Shown in pieces: positions 18,359 to 27,351 of a stretch of 64,000 bases of DNA. The notes beneath the pieces are model-generated. The model was not told where the DNA came from, made no database searches, and was given only the letters and a program-made list of their open reading frames with translations. Source of the stretch: Colwellia sp. MB3u-41 (lineage in GTDB: Bacteria > Pseudomonadota > Gammaproteobacteria > Enterobacterales > Alteromonadaceae); the NCBI RefSeq assembly GCF_014076845.1, contig NZ_JACGUT010000082.1, forward strand, positions 372,001 to 436,000. Reading direction: 5' to 3'. Position 1 is the stretch's first letter, and every line of letters starts with the position of its first letter. The translations under genes were made by a program, and so were the position numbers.

Positions 18359-18410
18359 GATTTATCCCCGTATTAATAAAAATTAATACGGGGGTAAATC
18401 AATATTTTTT
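18359..18410 (+). terminator. Strong hairpin before cheY (terminator or attenuator)
   Basis: A 19-base stem (18359-18377 pairing with 18382-18400, one T-G pair) closes a 4-base loop and is followed by a T-rich stretch (AATATTTTTT). It lies 25 bases before the cheY start, so it may partly separate the first MCP gene from the rest of the chemotaxis operon, or end upstream transcripts. Confidence 0.7.
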
Positions 18411-18425
18411 AATTAGGAGTAGATC

Positions 18426-18794
18426 GTGGCGAAAAAAATAATGATAGTGGATGACTCAACCTCTTTAAGGCAGTTGGTCATCATGGCACTAAAAAGTCAA
18501 AATTACGATGTAATCGAAGCTTGTGATGGTATTGACGCCCTTTCTAAACTATCAGGGTCAAAAATCCATCTTATTATCAGTGATATAAATATGCCCAACA
18601 TGGATGGCATTAGCTTTGTAAAAGAATTAAAGAAAAATCCATCTTACAAATTTACGCCCGTAATAATGTTGACGACTGAATCACAAGAAGGGAAAAAAAG
18701 AGAGGCACAAGCTGCTGGTGCTAAAGCTTGGATAGTTAAGCCGTTTCAACCCCAACAGATGTTGTCGGCCGTAGCCAAACTTATACTGCCATAA
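18426..18794 (+). CDS. cheY: Chemotaxis response regulator CheY
   Basis: 122 residues: a single receiver domain with the acid pair D9-D10, phospho-acceptor D53 (ISDINMPNMDG), T83/T84 and K105 (IVKPF). It has no output domain. It starts at GTG with AGGAG upstream. As CheY it would be phosphorylated by the CheA encoded two genes downstream and act on a motor or other target. The hairpin upstream suggests its own promoter or attenuation. Confidence 0.94.
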   Translation: MAKKIMIVDDSTSLRQLVIMALKSQNYDVIEACDGIDALSKLSGSKIHLIISDINMPNMDGISFVKELKKNPSYKFTPVIMLTTESQEGKKREAQAAGAKAWIVKPFQPQQMLSAVAKLILP

Positions 18795-18812
18795 AAATAA
18801 AAAGGACTGATC

Positions 18813-19148
18813 ATGTTGAAATATGAAGATAATAAAAATCTTATCAGTATATCAATCATAAATGAGATGAACATCTACAGTGCAGCCGAGCTTAAGACTT
18901 TGTTAGATAAGCTAATAGACGACAAGCGAGATATGGAAATTAACCTTGATGGGGTATCAGAAATTGATAGCGCAGGCATCCAGTTATTAATGTTGATTAA
19001 ACAAGAACGTAACAATAATAATCTGCGTTTATCATTAGTACAACATAGTAATGCCGTGCTTGACGCCTTCGAATTTCTTGGCTTGGTTTCGTATTTTAAC
19101 GACCCAGTTTTACTGACCAATAGAAAAGGAGATTTACATGGAGCTTGA
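18813..19148 (+). CDS. STAS-domain anti-sigma factor antagonist-like protein
   Basis: 111 residues forming one STAS domain. The phosphorylatable serine lies in EIDSAGIQLLMLI. In the SpoIIAA family that serine is switched by a kinase and phosphatase, but no such kinase gene is visible here. It overlaps the cheA start by 11 bases, so it is co-translated with the kinase. STAS proteins are found in chemotaxis clusters of this type in Vibrio and relatives; the partner is unknown. Confidence 0.9.
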   Translation: MLKYEDNKNLISISIINEMNIYSAAELKTLLDKLIDDKRDMEINLDGVSEIDSAGIQLLMLIKQERNNNNLRLSLVQHSNAVLDAFEFLGLVSYFNDPVLLTNRKGDLHGA

Positions 19149-21318
19149 TTTGAGTGTGGTATTACCAACATTTTTAGATGAGTCACGTGAGGGACTCGAT
19201 GAATTAGAAACAATATTATTACATCTTGAACACAACAATGTTGACCATGATAAGCTAAATTCTATTTTTAGAATAGCCCATACCATCAAAGGCTCTGCTG
19301 GTATGTTTGGGCTTGATGAGATCGTAAATTTCACCCATGTTGTAGAGAATTTCTTAGATAAATTACGTGAGGGTAATACAAATATTACGGCTGAACTTGT
19401 TGAGCTACTTCTAGCTTGTGGCGATCATATTCGGCTATTAGTACAAATAGCCGAAACACAAGATCCACTCGATGATTTACTCGTCAAGAATGGCAGTGCT
19501 TTGATATCAAAATTATCAATATTGAATGGCCCAGATGAAGATAGCAATGTAAAAAAAGACATGGTGCCATTGCCAGATACTGACACTGAACGCATTGATA
19601 GCGAACACGCTAAAAATGACAATTGGCATATCTCGTTACAACTTTCTATTGACACATTACGTAATGGTATGGAACCCCTGTCAATGTTGCATTATTTGGA
19701 AACACTTGGTGAAGTTATCAGTATCACTACGCTTGGTGATGCTATTCCACAAAATGCCGAGATGGATCCAGAAAGTTTTTATCTACGTTTTGAAATTATC
19801 TTTAAAACAACATCAGATAAACAAACAATTGATGATGCCTTTGAATTTTTTAAAGAGGGTAGCCATATTGCGATTTTGCCACCGAACAGCAAAGTGTCAG
19901 ATTATATCGCGCTTATTGACTCGAGTGATGATGATGAGCGTATTGGTGAAATATTAGTGCATGCAGGAGCAATCACACAAACTGAATTAAACGATGCACT
20001 CAGCACACAATACAGTTTACATATGACTTCGATAGAGAAACCACTGGGCGATATTCTTGTTGAGCAACGAATGTCTTATCAACCAGTAATAGATGCTGCC
20101 ATTGTAAAACAAACACAGATCCGTAGTGATAAATCTAGAGATGCTGCCTCGGTAAGAGTCGACTCCGCTAAGCTCGACCTACTGATTAACTTAGTGGGAG
20201 AATTGGTCATTGCCAGTGCGGGTACCGCACTTAATGCGCAAACGACTGAAAACACAATGTTAATTGAGTCTGTATCGACATTAACCACTCTAGTTGAAGA
20301 AGTAAGAGACAGTGCCTTGTGTCTGCGAATGATACCCATTGGTGCTACTTTTACTCGCTTTAAACGAGTGGTACATGATATGTCAAAAGAACTCGGTAAA
20401 GATATTGAACTGATAATTACTGGCGCTGATACTGAGCTTGATAAAACGGTGGTCGAAAAAATTAGTGACCCATTAATGCATTTGGTACGCAACTCCATAG
20501 ATCATGGCATTGAAAATATTGATACTCGACAAGCAAACGGGAAATCAGCGACGGGCTTAATCAAACTCAATGCATACCATGACTCTGGCTGCATCATTAT
20601 TGAAGTCAACGACGATGGAGCTGGGCTGGATAAGCAGCGAATACTCACTAAAGCGATAGATAAGGGTTTAGTGCAGGAAGGCCAACAACTAGAAGATAGT
20701 GATATATATAACTTAATCTTTGAACCCGGTTTTTCAACCGCGAATGAAGTAACCAACATCTCTGGGCGCGGCGTGGGTATGGATGTCGTTAAACGTAATA
20801 TTACTGAACTACGCGGTGCTATAGAGCTGGACAGTAAACCTGGACTAGGTACTAACTTTAGAGTGCGCTTACCGCTCACTTTAGCGATTATTGATGGTTT
20901 CCTTATTGGTGTTAGCGCAGACACCTTTGTCATTCCACTTGATTTAGTCATTGAATGTATTGAATTAAAGGAGATGAATAACTCACTAGACACGAGCAAA
21001 GATTATATTAATTTACGAGGCGAAGTATTACCACTCATCAACCTACGAACATTGTTAGCCATAGAAGGAGGCTTAGGAAAACGACAAAACATAGTTGTTG
21101 TGAAATATGGCAGTAATAAAGCAGGCATTGTTGTTGATGAGCTCATGGGCGAATTTCAAACCGTCATCAAGCCACTAGGAGATATTTTTCATAATGTTAG
21201 AGCCGTCAGCGGTTTTACGGTACTGGGCAATGGCGATGTTTCATTGATCCTCGATATTCCTGGTTTAATACAAGGAGCCATAAGCAATCAACCTCACATT
21301 TTACCTATAACGGCTTAA
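19138..21318 (+). CDS. cheA: Chemotaxis histidine kinase CheA with an MshEN-like insert
   Basis: 726 residues. Order of parts: HPt domain with phosphorylated H48 (FRIAHTIKGSAG); a region at 163-250 (LRNGMEPLSMLHYL to HIAILPP) typical of this CheA type; two MshEN-like motifs at 268-291 (RIGEILVHAG) and about 301-325 (LGDILVEQ); dimerisation helices from about 338; kinase core with N-box (HLVRNSIDHG, 448-457), DDGAG (492-496) and GRGVGMD (543-549); and a CheW-like regulatory domain (NLRGEVLPLINL, 625-636). No normal P2 CheY-binding domain is evident. It autophosphorylates and passes phosphate to CheY and CheB. Confidence 0.95.
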   Translation: MELDLSVVLPTFLDESREGLDELETILLHLEHNNVDHDKLNSIFRIAHTIKGSAGMFGLDEIVNFTHVVENFLDKLREGNTNITAELVELLLACGDHIRLLVQIAETQDPLDDLLVKNGSALISKLSILNGPDEDSNVKKDMVPLPDTDTERIDSEHAKNDNWHISLQLSIDTLRNGMEPLSMLHYLETLGEVISITTLGDAIPQNAEMDPESFYLRFEIIFKTTSDKQTIDDAFEFFKEGSHIAILPPNSKVSDYIALIDSSDDDERIGEILVHAGAITQTELNDALSTQYSLHMTSIEKPLGDILVEQRMSYQPVIDAAIVKQTQIRSDKSRDAASVRVDSAKLDLLINLVGELVIASAGTALNAQTTENTMLIESVSTLTTLVEEVRDSALCLRMIPIGATFTRFKRVVHDMSKELGKDIELIITGADTELDKTVVEKISDPLMHLVRNSIDHGIENIDTRQANGKSATGLIKLNAYHDSGCIIIEVNDDGAGLDKQRILTKAIDKGLVQEGQQLEDSDIYNLIFEPGFSTANEVTNISGRGVGMDVVKRNITELRGAIELDSKPGLGTNFRVRLPLTLAIIDGFLIGVSADTFVIPLDLVIECIELKEMNNSLDTSKDYINLRGEVLPLINLRTLLAIEGGLGKRQNIVVVKYGSNKAGIVVDELMGEFQTVIKPLGDIFHNVRAVSGFTVLGNGDVSLILDIPGLIQGAISNQPHILPITA

Positions 21319-21368
21319 TCTTAAATAACAATAAACAATAACTAAATTATAAATAACGGAGTATTAAC

Positions 21369-22997
21369 ATGTTTAAAGATCAAAAAATTGGCATAAAATT
21401 AATTGGAGCATTTCTGCTCGTCTCAATGATTACTGGACTGGTTGGCTTTATTGGGGTCTCCAACATGTCTGAACTCAATGACGCTGCTGACGACTTGTAT
21501 CAAAAAGAATTACTGGGTTTGTCTCGTATTAAAGAGGCCAATGTCAACTTGATGGGTGTGGCACGTTCGCTTCGAAATTCAGTGTTAGCGACCACAGAAG
21601 AGGAAAGACAAAGGTATATCACGCAAACATCTACTAATGCCGATGCCGTTCAAGCGAGCTTTGATAAAGCTAGGTCGCAATTTACCACCGAAGAAGGTAA
21701 ACAATTACTTAACGCTTTCTCTCGAGAGTGGGGGGAATATAAAGTTGCCCTAATAAAGGTAAAAAAAATCATTAATTCAGAAACGCTCGTGAATAATGAC
21801 AGGCAGTCAATCATCTTTATTCAAACAGATTTACGCGTTATCGCTAACACAGTAGACGACTTACTGACTGAACTGTCAGAAGTGAAAGAAACCAATGCCG
21901 CAGATGCCTCACAATTCACCTCTAATCTGTATGACAATAGTCGAGTATTAATGATCAGTTTTTCTGTCGGTGGTGTCATTATTGGTATCATTTTAGGGTT
22001 CTTTATTTCACGCGCTATTACCACACCACTTGTTCAAGCTGTTGCCGTTGCAAATCTTCTTGCTGAGGGAGATCTTACCGTCGACATAGAAATTAATAGT
22101 AAAGATGAAACAGGTCAACTTTTGTCCGCGATGAAATCTATGGCTAACAGGCTAACAACAACGATCACTGATGTCAGATCTGCCACAGAAAATTTAACCT
22201 CTGCTTCAGAGCAAGTGTCGGCAACGGCACAAAGTATCAGCCAAAGCACCAGCGAACAAGCCGCCAGTGTTGAAGAAACGTCGGCTTCGGTAGAGCAAAT
22301 GTCAGCGTCTATTAATCAAAATACTGAAAATGCTAAAGTAACGAATGCCATGTCAACAAAAGCAGCGAAAGAAGCTGGTGAAGGTGGCGCTTCGGTTAAA
22401 GCCACAGTAGTCGCTATGAATAGTATTGCAGGGAAAATCAGTATCATTGATGATATTGCCTATCAAACTAACCTATTGGCACTTAATGCCGCAATTGAAG
22501 CAGCTCGAGCCGGCGAACATGGCAAGGGATTTGCGGTAGTCGCAGCAGAAGTACGTAAGTTGGCAGAACGCAGTCAAATAGCCGCACAAGAAATAGGTGA
22601 GTTAGCCCAAAACAGTGTAGGTACTGCAGAAAAAGCAGGAAAATTATTGGATGATATAGTACCGTCTATCTCAAAAACATCTGACTTGGTTCAGGAAATT
22701 AGCGCGGCGTCAGAAGAGCAATCTTCTGGAGCCTCACAAATAAACAACGCCATGGAACAACTCAATAAAATAACTCAGCAAAGCGCTTCAACGTCTGAAG
22801 AGCTTGCAGCTACTGCTGAAGAAATGAGTGGTCAGGCTGAGCAGTTACAGGAAACCATGAATTTCTTTTCACTGCCTAGTGCCGGTAATTCATCAGTCAC
22901 ATCAATGAAAAAGACCACACCAAAAATGACGGTGGTTAAAGACAATGATGATTACTTACCTAAAGCGGTTGGCGACTCAGAATTTGTTCGATTCTAG
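21369..22997 (+). CDS. Methyl-accepting chemotaxis protein with four-helix-bundle sensor
   Basis: 542 residues. First membrane helix at about 11-31 ([20 protein letters not shown]), a periplasmic helical sensor of about 160 residues (4HB_MCP type), second membrane helix at about 193-212 ([16 protein letters not shown]), HAMP domain, then methylation helices around a hairpin tip with [20 protein letters not shown]. The last residues are SEFVRF, an aromatic-x-x-aromatic end like the pentapeptides that tether CheR. It lies between cheA and cheW and is a likely dedicated receptor of this system. Confidence 0.95.
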   Translation: MFKDQKIGIKLIGAFLLVSMITGLVGFIGVSNMSELNDAADDLYQKELLGLSRIKEANVNLMGVARSLRNSVLATTEEERQRYITQTSTNADAVQASFDKARSQFTTEEGKQLLNAFSREWGEYKVALIKVKKIINSETLVNNDRQSIIFIQTDLRVIANTVDDLLTELSEVKETNAADASQFTSNLYDNSRVLMISFSVGGVIIGIILGFFISRAITTPLVQAVAVANLLAEGDLTVDIEINSKDETGQLLSAMKSMANRLTTTITDVRSATENLTSASEQVSATAQSISQSTSEQAASVEETSASVEQMSASINQNTENAKVTNAMSTKAAKEAGEGGASVKATVVAMNSIAGKISIIDDIAYQTNLLALNAAIEAARAGEHGKGFAVVAAEVRKLAERSQIAAQEIGELAQNSVGTAEKAGKLLDDIVPSISKTSDLVQEISAASEEQSSGASQINNAMEQLNKITQQSASTSEELAATAEEMSGQAEQLQETMNFFSLPSAGNSSVTSMKKTTPKMTVVKDNDDYLPKAVGDSEFVRF

Positions 22998-23005
22998 GAG
23001 ACATT

Positions 23006-23548
23006 ATGACTTTATCAAAAATTGAAACGTTTAAAGAAAATGAGTTAACACTCAACAAAACTGAAGATGATGATCAATTTCTAACGTTCAAACTTAGTAA
23101 TGAAATGTTTGCTATCGGTATTCTTAATATCAAAGAGATATTAGAATACGGCAACTTGACCACCGTGCCTATGATGCCAGCGTTCGTGCGCGGGGTTATC
23201 AACCTGCGCGGCGCCGTAGTACCCGTAATTGATTTAATTGCGCGCTTTAGCAGTAATCGGAGCGAGGTAACAAAGCGTACTTGTATCGTGATCATCGAAG
23301 TCACTACGGATGATGACTGCCATGTTATAGGGGTAATGGTAGATGCAGTCTCAGCTGTATTAGAAATTCCGGCTAATGAAATTGAACCCCCTCCTGCATT
23401 GGGCGCTAAAATACGCACGGATTTTATCCATGGTATGGGTAAGGTAGACGGTGACTTTGTGATTATATTAAATGTAGATAACGTTCTCTCAGTCGATGAA
23501 TTAGGCATGCTAAATCAAAATACCGAATCACCGGCTTTGGAAAGATAA
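23006..23548 (+). CDS. cheW: Chemotaxis coupling protein CheW
   Basis: 180 residues with a full CheW fold: FKLSNEMFAIGILNIKEILE, then GVINLRGAVVPVIDL and GVMVDAVSAVLEI. It joins receptors to CheA. It starts 8 bases after the MCP stop with TAGGAG upstream and shares its stop/start (TAATG) with cheR. Confidence 0.95.
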   Translation: MTLSKIETFKENELTLNKTEDDDQFLTFKLSNEMFAIGILNIKEILEYGNLTTVPMMPAFVRGVINLRGAVVPVIDLIARFSSNRSEVTKRTCIVIIEVTTDDDCHVIGVMVDAVSAVLEIPANEIEPPPALGAKIRTDFIHGMGKVDGDFVIILNVDNVLSVDELGMLNQNTESPALER

Positions 23549-24366
23549 TGACTGAACAAAGTATTGATCATATTGTCATGGATGATAGCGAATTTACGCT
23601 GTTTCAAAAAATGCTCTATGACATAGTAGGGATCAATATGACGGGGGCAAAAAAAGCTCTCGTCACTGGACGGCTTGCTAAGCGCCTAAGGCATTATGGC
23701 TTAGCAAGCTATGCAGATTACTTTCAACTCTTAAAAAAGGAGGATAATGGTGAACGGCAAATTGCGATTGATCTGTTAACCACTAATGAAACCTACTTTT
23801 TCAGAGAGTCGAAGCATTTTGATTTTTTGCGTGAGGTGATACTCCCGAAATGGAAAACAGGCGCACGACGTATATGGAGCGCAGCAAGTTCGAGTGGAGA
23901 AGAAGCATATACGTTATCTATGGTTCTGTCTGCACACTGCTTAGTCAATGAGTGGGCAATAGTGGGGACAGATATTTGTACTGAAGTGATTGACAAGGCT
24001 CGACTGGCACAATATCCCATTGAGCGAATAGACAACATCCCAAGTACTTATTTAAAAAAATATTGCCTTAAGGGTATTGGCAACCAAGATGGTACTTTTA
24101 TTATTGCCAACGAACTACGTTCACGCGTAGGGTTTGTGCACGCTAACCTAAAATCTGACCTGACACGTTTGGGCAGTTTTGACGTAATATTTTTGCGTAA
24201 TGTCTTGATCTATTTTGACATACCAACTAAAAAGCAAGTCGTTGATAATTTATGTAAACAATTAAAACCTGGCGGTTTTTTAATTGTTGGACATTCAGAG
24301 AGCCTTAATGGCATAACAAACGACTTAAGAGTAGTAGCGCCATCAGTATATGAAAAAATATGTTAA
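23548..24366 (+). CDS. cheR: Chemotaxis protein methyltransferase CheR
   Basis: 272 residues. The N-terminal helical domain is followed by a SAM-binding domain with TTNETYFFRES, RIWSAASSSGEEAYTLSM and IFLRNVLIYF. It methylates glutamates on receptors to adapt them. It overlaps cheW by one base and cheD by seven. Confidence 0.95.
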   Translation: MTEQSIDHIVMDDSEFTLFQKMLYDIVGINMTGAKKALVTGRLAKRLRHYGLASYADYFQLLKKEDNGERQIAIDLLTTNETYFFRESKHFDFLREVILPKWKTGARRIWSAASSSGEEAYTLSMVLSAHCLVNEWAIVGTDICTEVIDKARLAQYPIERIDNIPSTYLKKYCLKGIGNQDGTFIIANELRSRVGFVHANLKSDLTRLGSFDVIFLRNVLIYFDIPTKKQVVDNLCKQLKPGGFLIVGHSESLNGITNDLRVVAPSVYEKIC

Positions 24367-24941
24367 ATAAGGACTTAATGCAGCACACGAGTTTATTACC
24401 GTTAATTTCCCCAACAAGGGATGAAAGCCCTGATGCGGGTGATAACACAGTAGAGGTCACGCTAGCACCGGGAGAATTTTATTTTGGTGATGCCAACACT
24501 ACCATTTATACGTTATTAGGCTCTTGTATCGCCATAACGTTGTGGCATCCATTAAAGCTTATTGGTGGAATGTGTCACTACCTTTTACCCGTTCGTGGTG
24601 AAAACAAACAGCTCAGTTATGGACATTTTGCAGATGATGCTTTGGCACTTTTTATGGAACACCTAAAATCAACTGAAAGCTCTCCTGATGAGTATGAAGT
24701 AAAATTATTTGGTGGTGGCAATATGTTTGCCTGCTTACAACCCACAAATGTCGGCATAAATGTTGCTCAAAACAACATCGCTGCTGGCATAGACTTACTC
24801 GCTAATCATGGATTTAAAATAAAAACAACCGATGTTGGGGGCACTAATTATCGAAAGATTCATCTAGAACTTGATACGGGTGACGTATGGGTCAAACGTG
24901 GTCAAATATCGCTTGATAAAGGAGGGATGCAAGATGTCTAA
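24360..24941 (+). CDS. cheD: Chemoreceptor glutamine deamidase CheD
   Basis: 193 residues. The catalytic Cys lies in [13 protein letters not shown] and the His in GGMCHYLLP, followed by KLFGGGNMF. CheD turns receptor glutamines into glutamates. It also ends with a conserved [15 protein letters not shown] segment. The gene overlaps cheR at its start and cheB at its end. Confidence 0.94.
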   Translation: MLNKDLMQHTSLLPLISPTRDESPDAGDNTVEVTLAPGEFYFGDANTTIYTLLGSCIAITLWHPLKLIGGMCHYLLPVRGENKQLSYGHFADDALALFMEHLKSTESSPDEYEVKLFGGGNMFACLQPTNVGINVAQNNIAAGIDLLANHGFKIKTTDVGGTNYRKIHLELDTGDVWVKRGQISLDKGGMQDV

Positions 24942-25989
24942 GATAAACGTATTATTGGTCGATGATTCTGCAGTCGTACGTCAAGTTTTACAGGTCGTCT
25001 TGTCAAGTGATCCTAATATAAATGTTATAGGTGCGGCCTCGGACCCACTATTTGCGATGAATCGAATGGCAAAGCAGTGGCCAGACGTAATTGTGCTCGA
25101 CGTTGAAATGCCACGTATGGATGGTATTTCATTTTTGAGAAAAATAATGACTGAACATCCAACGCCCGTGGTAATTTGCTCCTCTTTAACTGAACAAGGC
25201 GCTGAAACCACCATGCAGGCACTGGACGCTGGAGCCGTGTGTGTTGTCACTAAACCCCAGTCTGGTGTTAAAGCTTTTTTGGAAGAGTCCGCAAAAAATA
25301 TTATTCAAGCCGTAAAATCGGCCGCACATGCTAATGTAAGTAATTTACGCACAGCCGCCATAAAGCCAAAGTTTAATGCCGATGTAATATCGAAGCGAAC
25401 AGACCAAGCCATGAGTAAAACAACGGAACATGTTGTTGCTATAGGTACCTCAACAGGAGGTACACAGGCATTAGAGTTAGTACTGACAGCACTTCCTAGC
25501 ACAGCACCAGGAATGGTAATAGTACAACATATGCCAGAAAAATTTACGGCACTCTTTGCACAAAGGCTTGATTCATTGTGTGATATTAATGTAAGAGAAG
25601 CAAAAAACAATGACCGTGTATTACCTGGATTAGCCCTCATTGCACCTGGTGGTAAACATATGTTACTAAAACGCAATGGTTCACAATACCATGTGCAAGT
25701 TATTGACGGGCCTCAGGTTAATCGTCATAAACCATCGGTTGATGTGTTATTTCGTTCTGTTGCTAAGTTTGCAGGGAAAAATGCTGTTGGTTTTATCATG
25801 ACAGGCATGGGAGATGATGGCGCACGTGGATTAAAAGAAATGCAAGAGGTGGGTGCTGTGACTATTGCCCAAGATGAGCAATCTTGTGTGGTCTTTGGTA
25901 TGCCTAAAGAGGCGATTGCTTTAGGCGCTGCAGATAAAGTCATACCGTTACAATTAATCCCTAAAGAAATAATGCGTTACACACATTAA
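24934..25989 (+). CDS. cheB: Chemotaxis response regulator / protein-glutamate methylesterase CheB
   Basis: 351 residues from the ATG at 24934, which has GGAGGG upstream; an in-frame ATG at 24871 lies inside cheD and is unlikely. The receiver domain has D10-D11 and phospho-acceptor D56 ([11 protein letters not shown]). The esterase domain carries S173 (IGTSTGGTQ), H199 (VQHMPEKFT) and D295 ([10 protein letters not shown]). It removes methyl groups from receptors. It is the last gene of the group and overlaps cheD by 8 bases. Confidence 0.95.
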   Translation: MSKINVLLVDDSAVVRQVLQVVLSSDPNINVIGAASDPLFAMNRMAKQWPDVIVLDVEMPRMDGISFLRKIMTEHPTPVVICSSLTEQGAETTMQALDAGAVCVVTKPQSGVKAFLEESAKNIIQAVKSAAHANVSNLRTAAIKPKFNADVISKRTDQAMSKTTEHVVAIGTSTGGTQALELVLTALPSTAPGMVIVQHMPEKFTALFAQRLDSLCDINVREAKNNDRVLPGLALIAPGGKHMLLKRNGSQYHVQVIDGPQVNRHKPSVDVLFRSVAKFAGKNAVGFIMTGMGDDGARGLKEMQEVGAVTIAQDEQSCVVFGMPKEAIALGAADKVIPLQLIPKEIMRYTH

Positions 25990-26734
25990 CGTCAAGATAA
26001 GATAAGTAAATGACAGGTGTTAAAGAGCATGTTGATAGAGTACACCGTGCTAACTTAATATTTACTTATAAAAACATGATGTTTATATAACGAGTTATTT
26101 TAACTTTCATTACTATTAATACACTATGGCGCATTAAAAATTAAGCACATGGAGTAGGTTGCTTTTAATTACAAAGAAATTTTATTCTGGGACTCATTCT
26201 CAAACCCTCGAATTTACGTAAATATAGGTAAATATAGGTAAGTACTAAACTTTATTTTGTTAAAAAATTATAACGTTTATTACAATCACTCTCACTCAAT
26301 TTTGACAAGTTTTACTTAAAATATTAATTTACGAATCTCATCATATGTAGGTGCTAATTTTACATATATAACGAAGGGATAAGCCTAAATGAATTAGAAA
26401 GAAGGTTTGAGTTAAGCTAAAAAACTGAGGGGGAGTATTACTTGACCACTTAGCACCAAGTGAAGTAATGAAGTAATGAAGTAATGAAGTAATGAAGAAA
26501 TTATAACAACTTGATCTATGGTTAACAAAAGTGTCAAAATAATGTATATCTAACAGAGTAAAGAGCCAAAACTACAGGCGTTATAGATGTATATTTGAGC
26601 TGACGATAATAAAGTGTAAGGTTGTAAAGGGATTTAGATAATAATAAATAAACTAAACTTTTCAAATAGCATAGTCCTTCGTACATCTTCGTCTACCGTT
26701 ATTTTTTACCAAATCACGGGGCGCGGTTTGAGCT
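25990..26734. other. Intergenic region after cheB with an 8-base tandem repeat
   Basis: About 745 bases without a gene I can support on either strand. It contains two copies of AATATAGGTA (26221-26240) and an 8-base tandem repeat at 26461-26496. No clear terminator hairpin follows cheB. Confidence 0.5.
26461..26496. repeat. 8-base tandem repeat (TGAAGTAA, 4 copies plus a partial)
   Basis: Four perfect copies of TGAAGTAA followed by TGAAGAAA. It lies in a non-coding stretch of the decayed region and is a likely slippage site. Confidence 0.9.
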
Positions 26735-27104
26735 ATGACTAATATTAAAAATAGTGATACCAGTCGGTCTATTGGTCTAGGGGGGTAACATTACCAACAA
26801 CTGGATCGCAGCACTAAAATATATTGATTTGGGAGACGGGCCTTCAACCGTCAAGGGTGATGCGCTTATGGCTGGTGAATACCACTACAGAGTCTCTCAG
26901 GTGGTGCCTATTTTAGTAGAGGGCGTAACAAGTGATGCCCATTATTATGTATTTCAGGGAGAGCCGTTTACTGCCGGTGTTTTATTGGGTGTGATCACTT
27001 GGAAAAATAATGTTACCAGCACCTGTCAAGAGCAACGTATTGTGTATGATAAAACGGGCGCTGACATTTATTGCGGTGTTGAAGCAGTGTATAAAATAAA
27101 TTAA
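26735..27104 (+). pseudogene. Small gene split by a +1 base in a run of six G
   Basis: An ATG at 26735 opens MTNIKNSDTSRSIGLGG and then meets TAA at 26786. Removing one G from the six-G run at 26780-26785 joins it to a frame running to 27104 (NITNNWIAALKYIDLGDG and on to VEAVYKIN) with no further stop. The joined product would be about 122 residues with two cysteines near the end and no known family. Without the correction, translation could only start at the TTG at 26829 (91 residues). It could be a true frameshift, a slippage switch or a sequencing error. Confidence 0.6.
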
Positions 27105-27168
27105 TGATTAAAAATAATTATTTAAGGCCCATTATTGTATCTAAGCGGTGCCTTAGGAGGGAAGGATT

Positions 27169-27351
27169 ATGGATGACCAAAACCAACCGTTTAACGGCAA
27201 TAGTGACGGTTATTTCTATCTAAGAAGCGGCATAAAGTATCATAGACTTTATTCAAATCGGTTTACTCAAAATCTGTCACAGGTTCGTCATTATATTTAC
27301 ATGCCAACACCAATCCATTTTGATAGTAATCAGCTAATTCTTCATAATTAA
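27169..27351 (+). CDS. Small ORF with a strong ribosome site (doubtful gene)
   Basis: 60 codons starting MDDQNQPFNGNSDGYFYLRS, preceded by AGGAGGGAAGG. From about residue 32 onward the frame runs through the 3' end of the dead EAL-HDOD gene on the opposite strand, so the natural gene was probably truncated here. The stem TAAGGC/GCCTTA just upstream could cover the ribosome site. Expression is uncertain. Confidence 0.3.
   Translation: MDDQNQPFNGNSDGYFYLRSGIKYHRLYSNRFTQNLSQVRHYIYMPTPIHFDSNQLILHN

Noticed and set aside
24871-24933. An upstream start for cheB
   Set aside because: It lies in the cheD coding region. The ATG at 24934 has a strong ribosome site and gives the normal CheB N-terminus.
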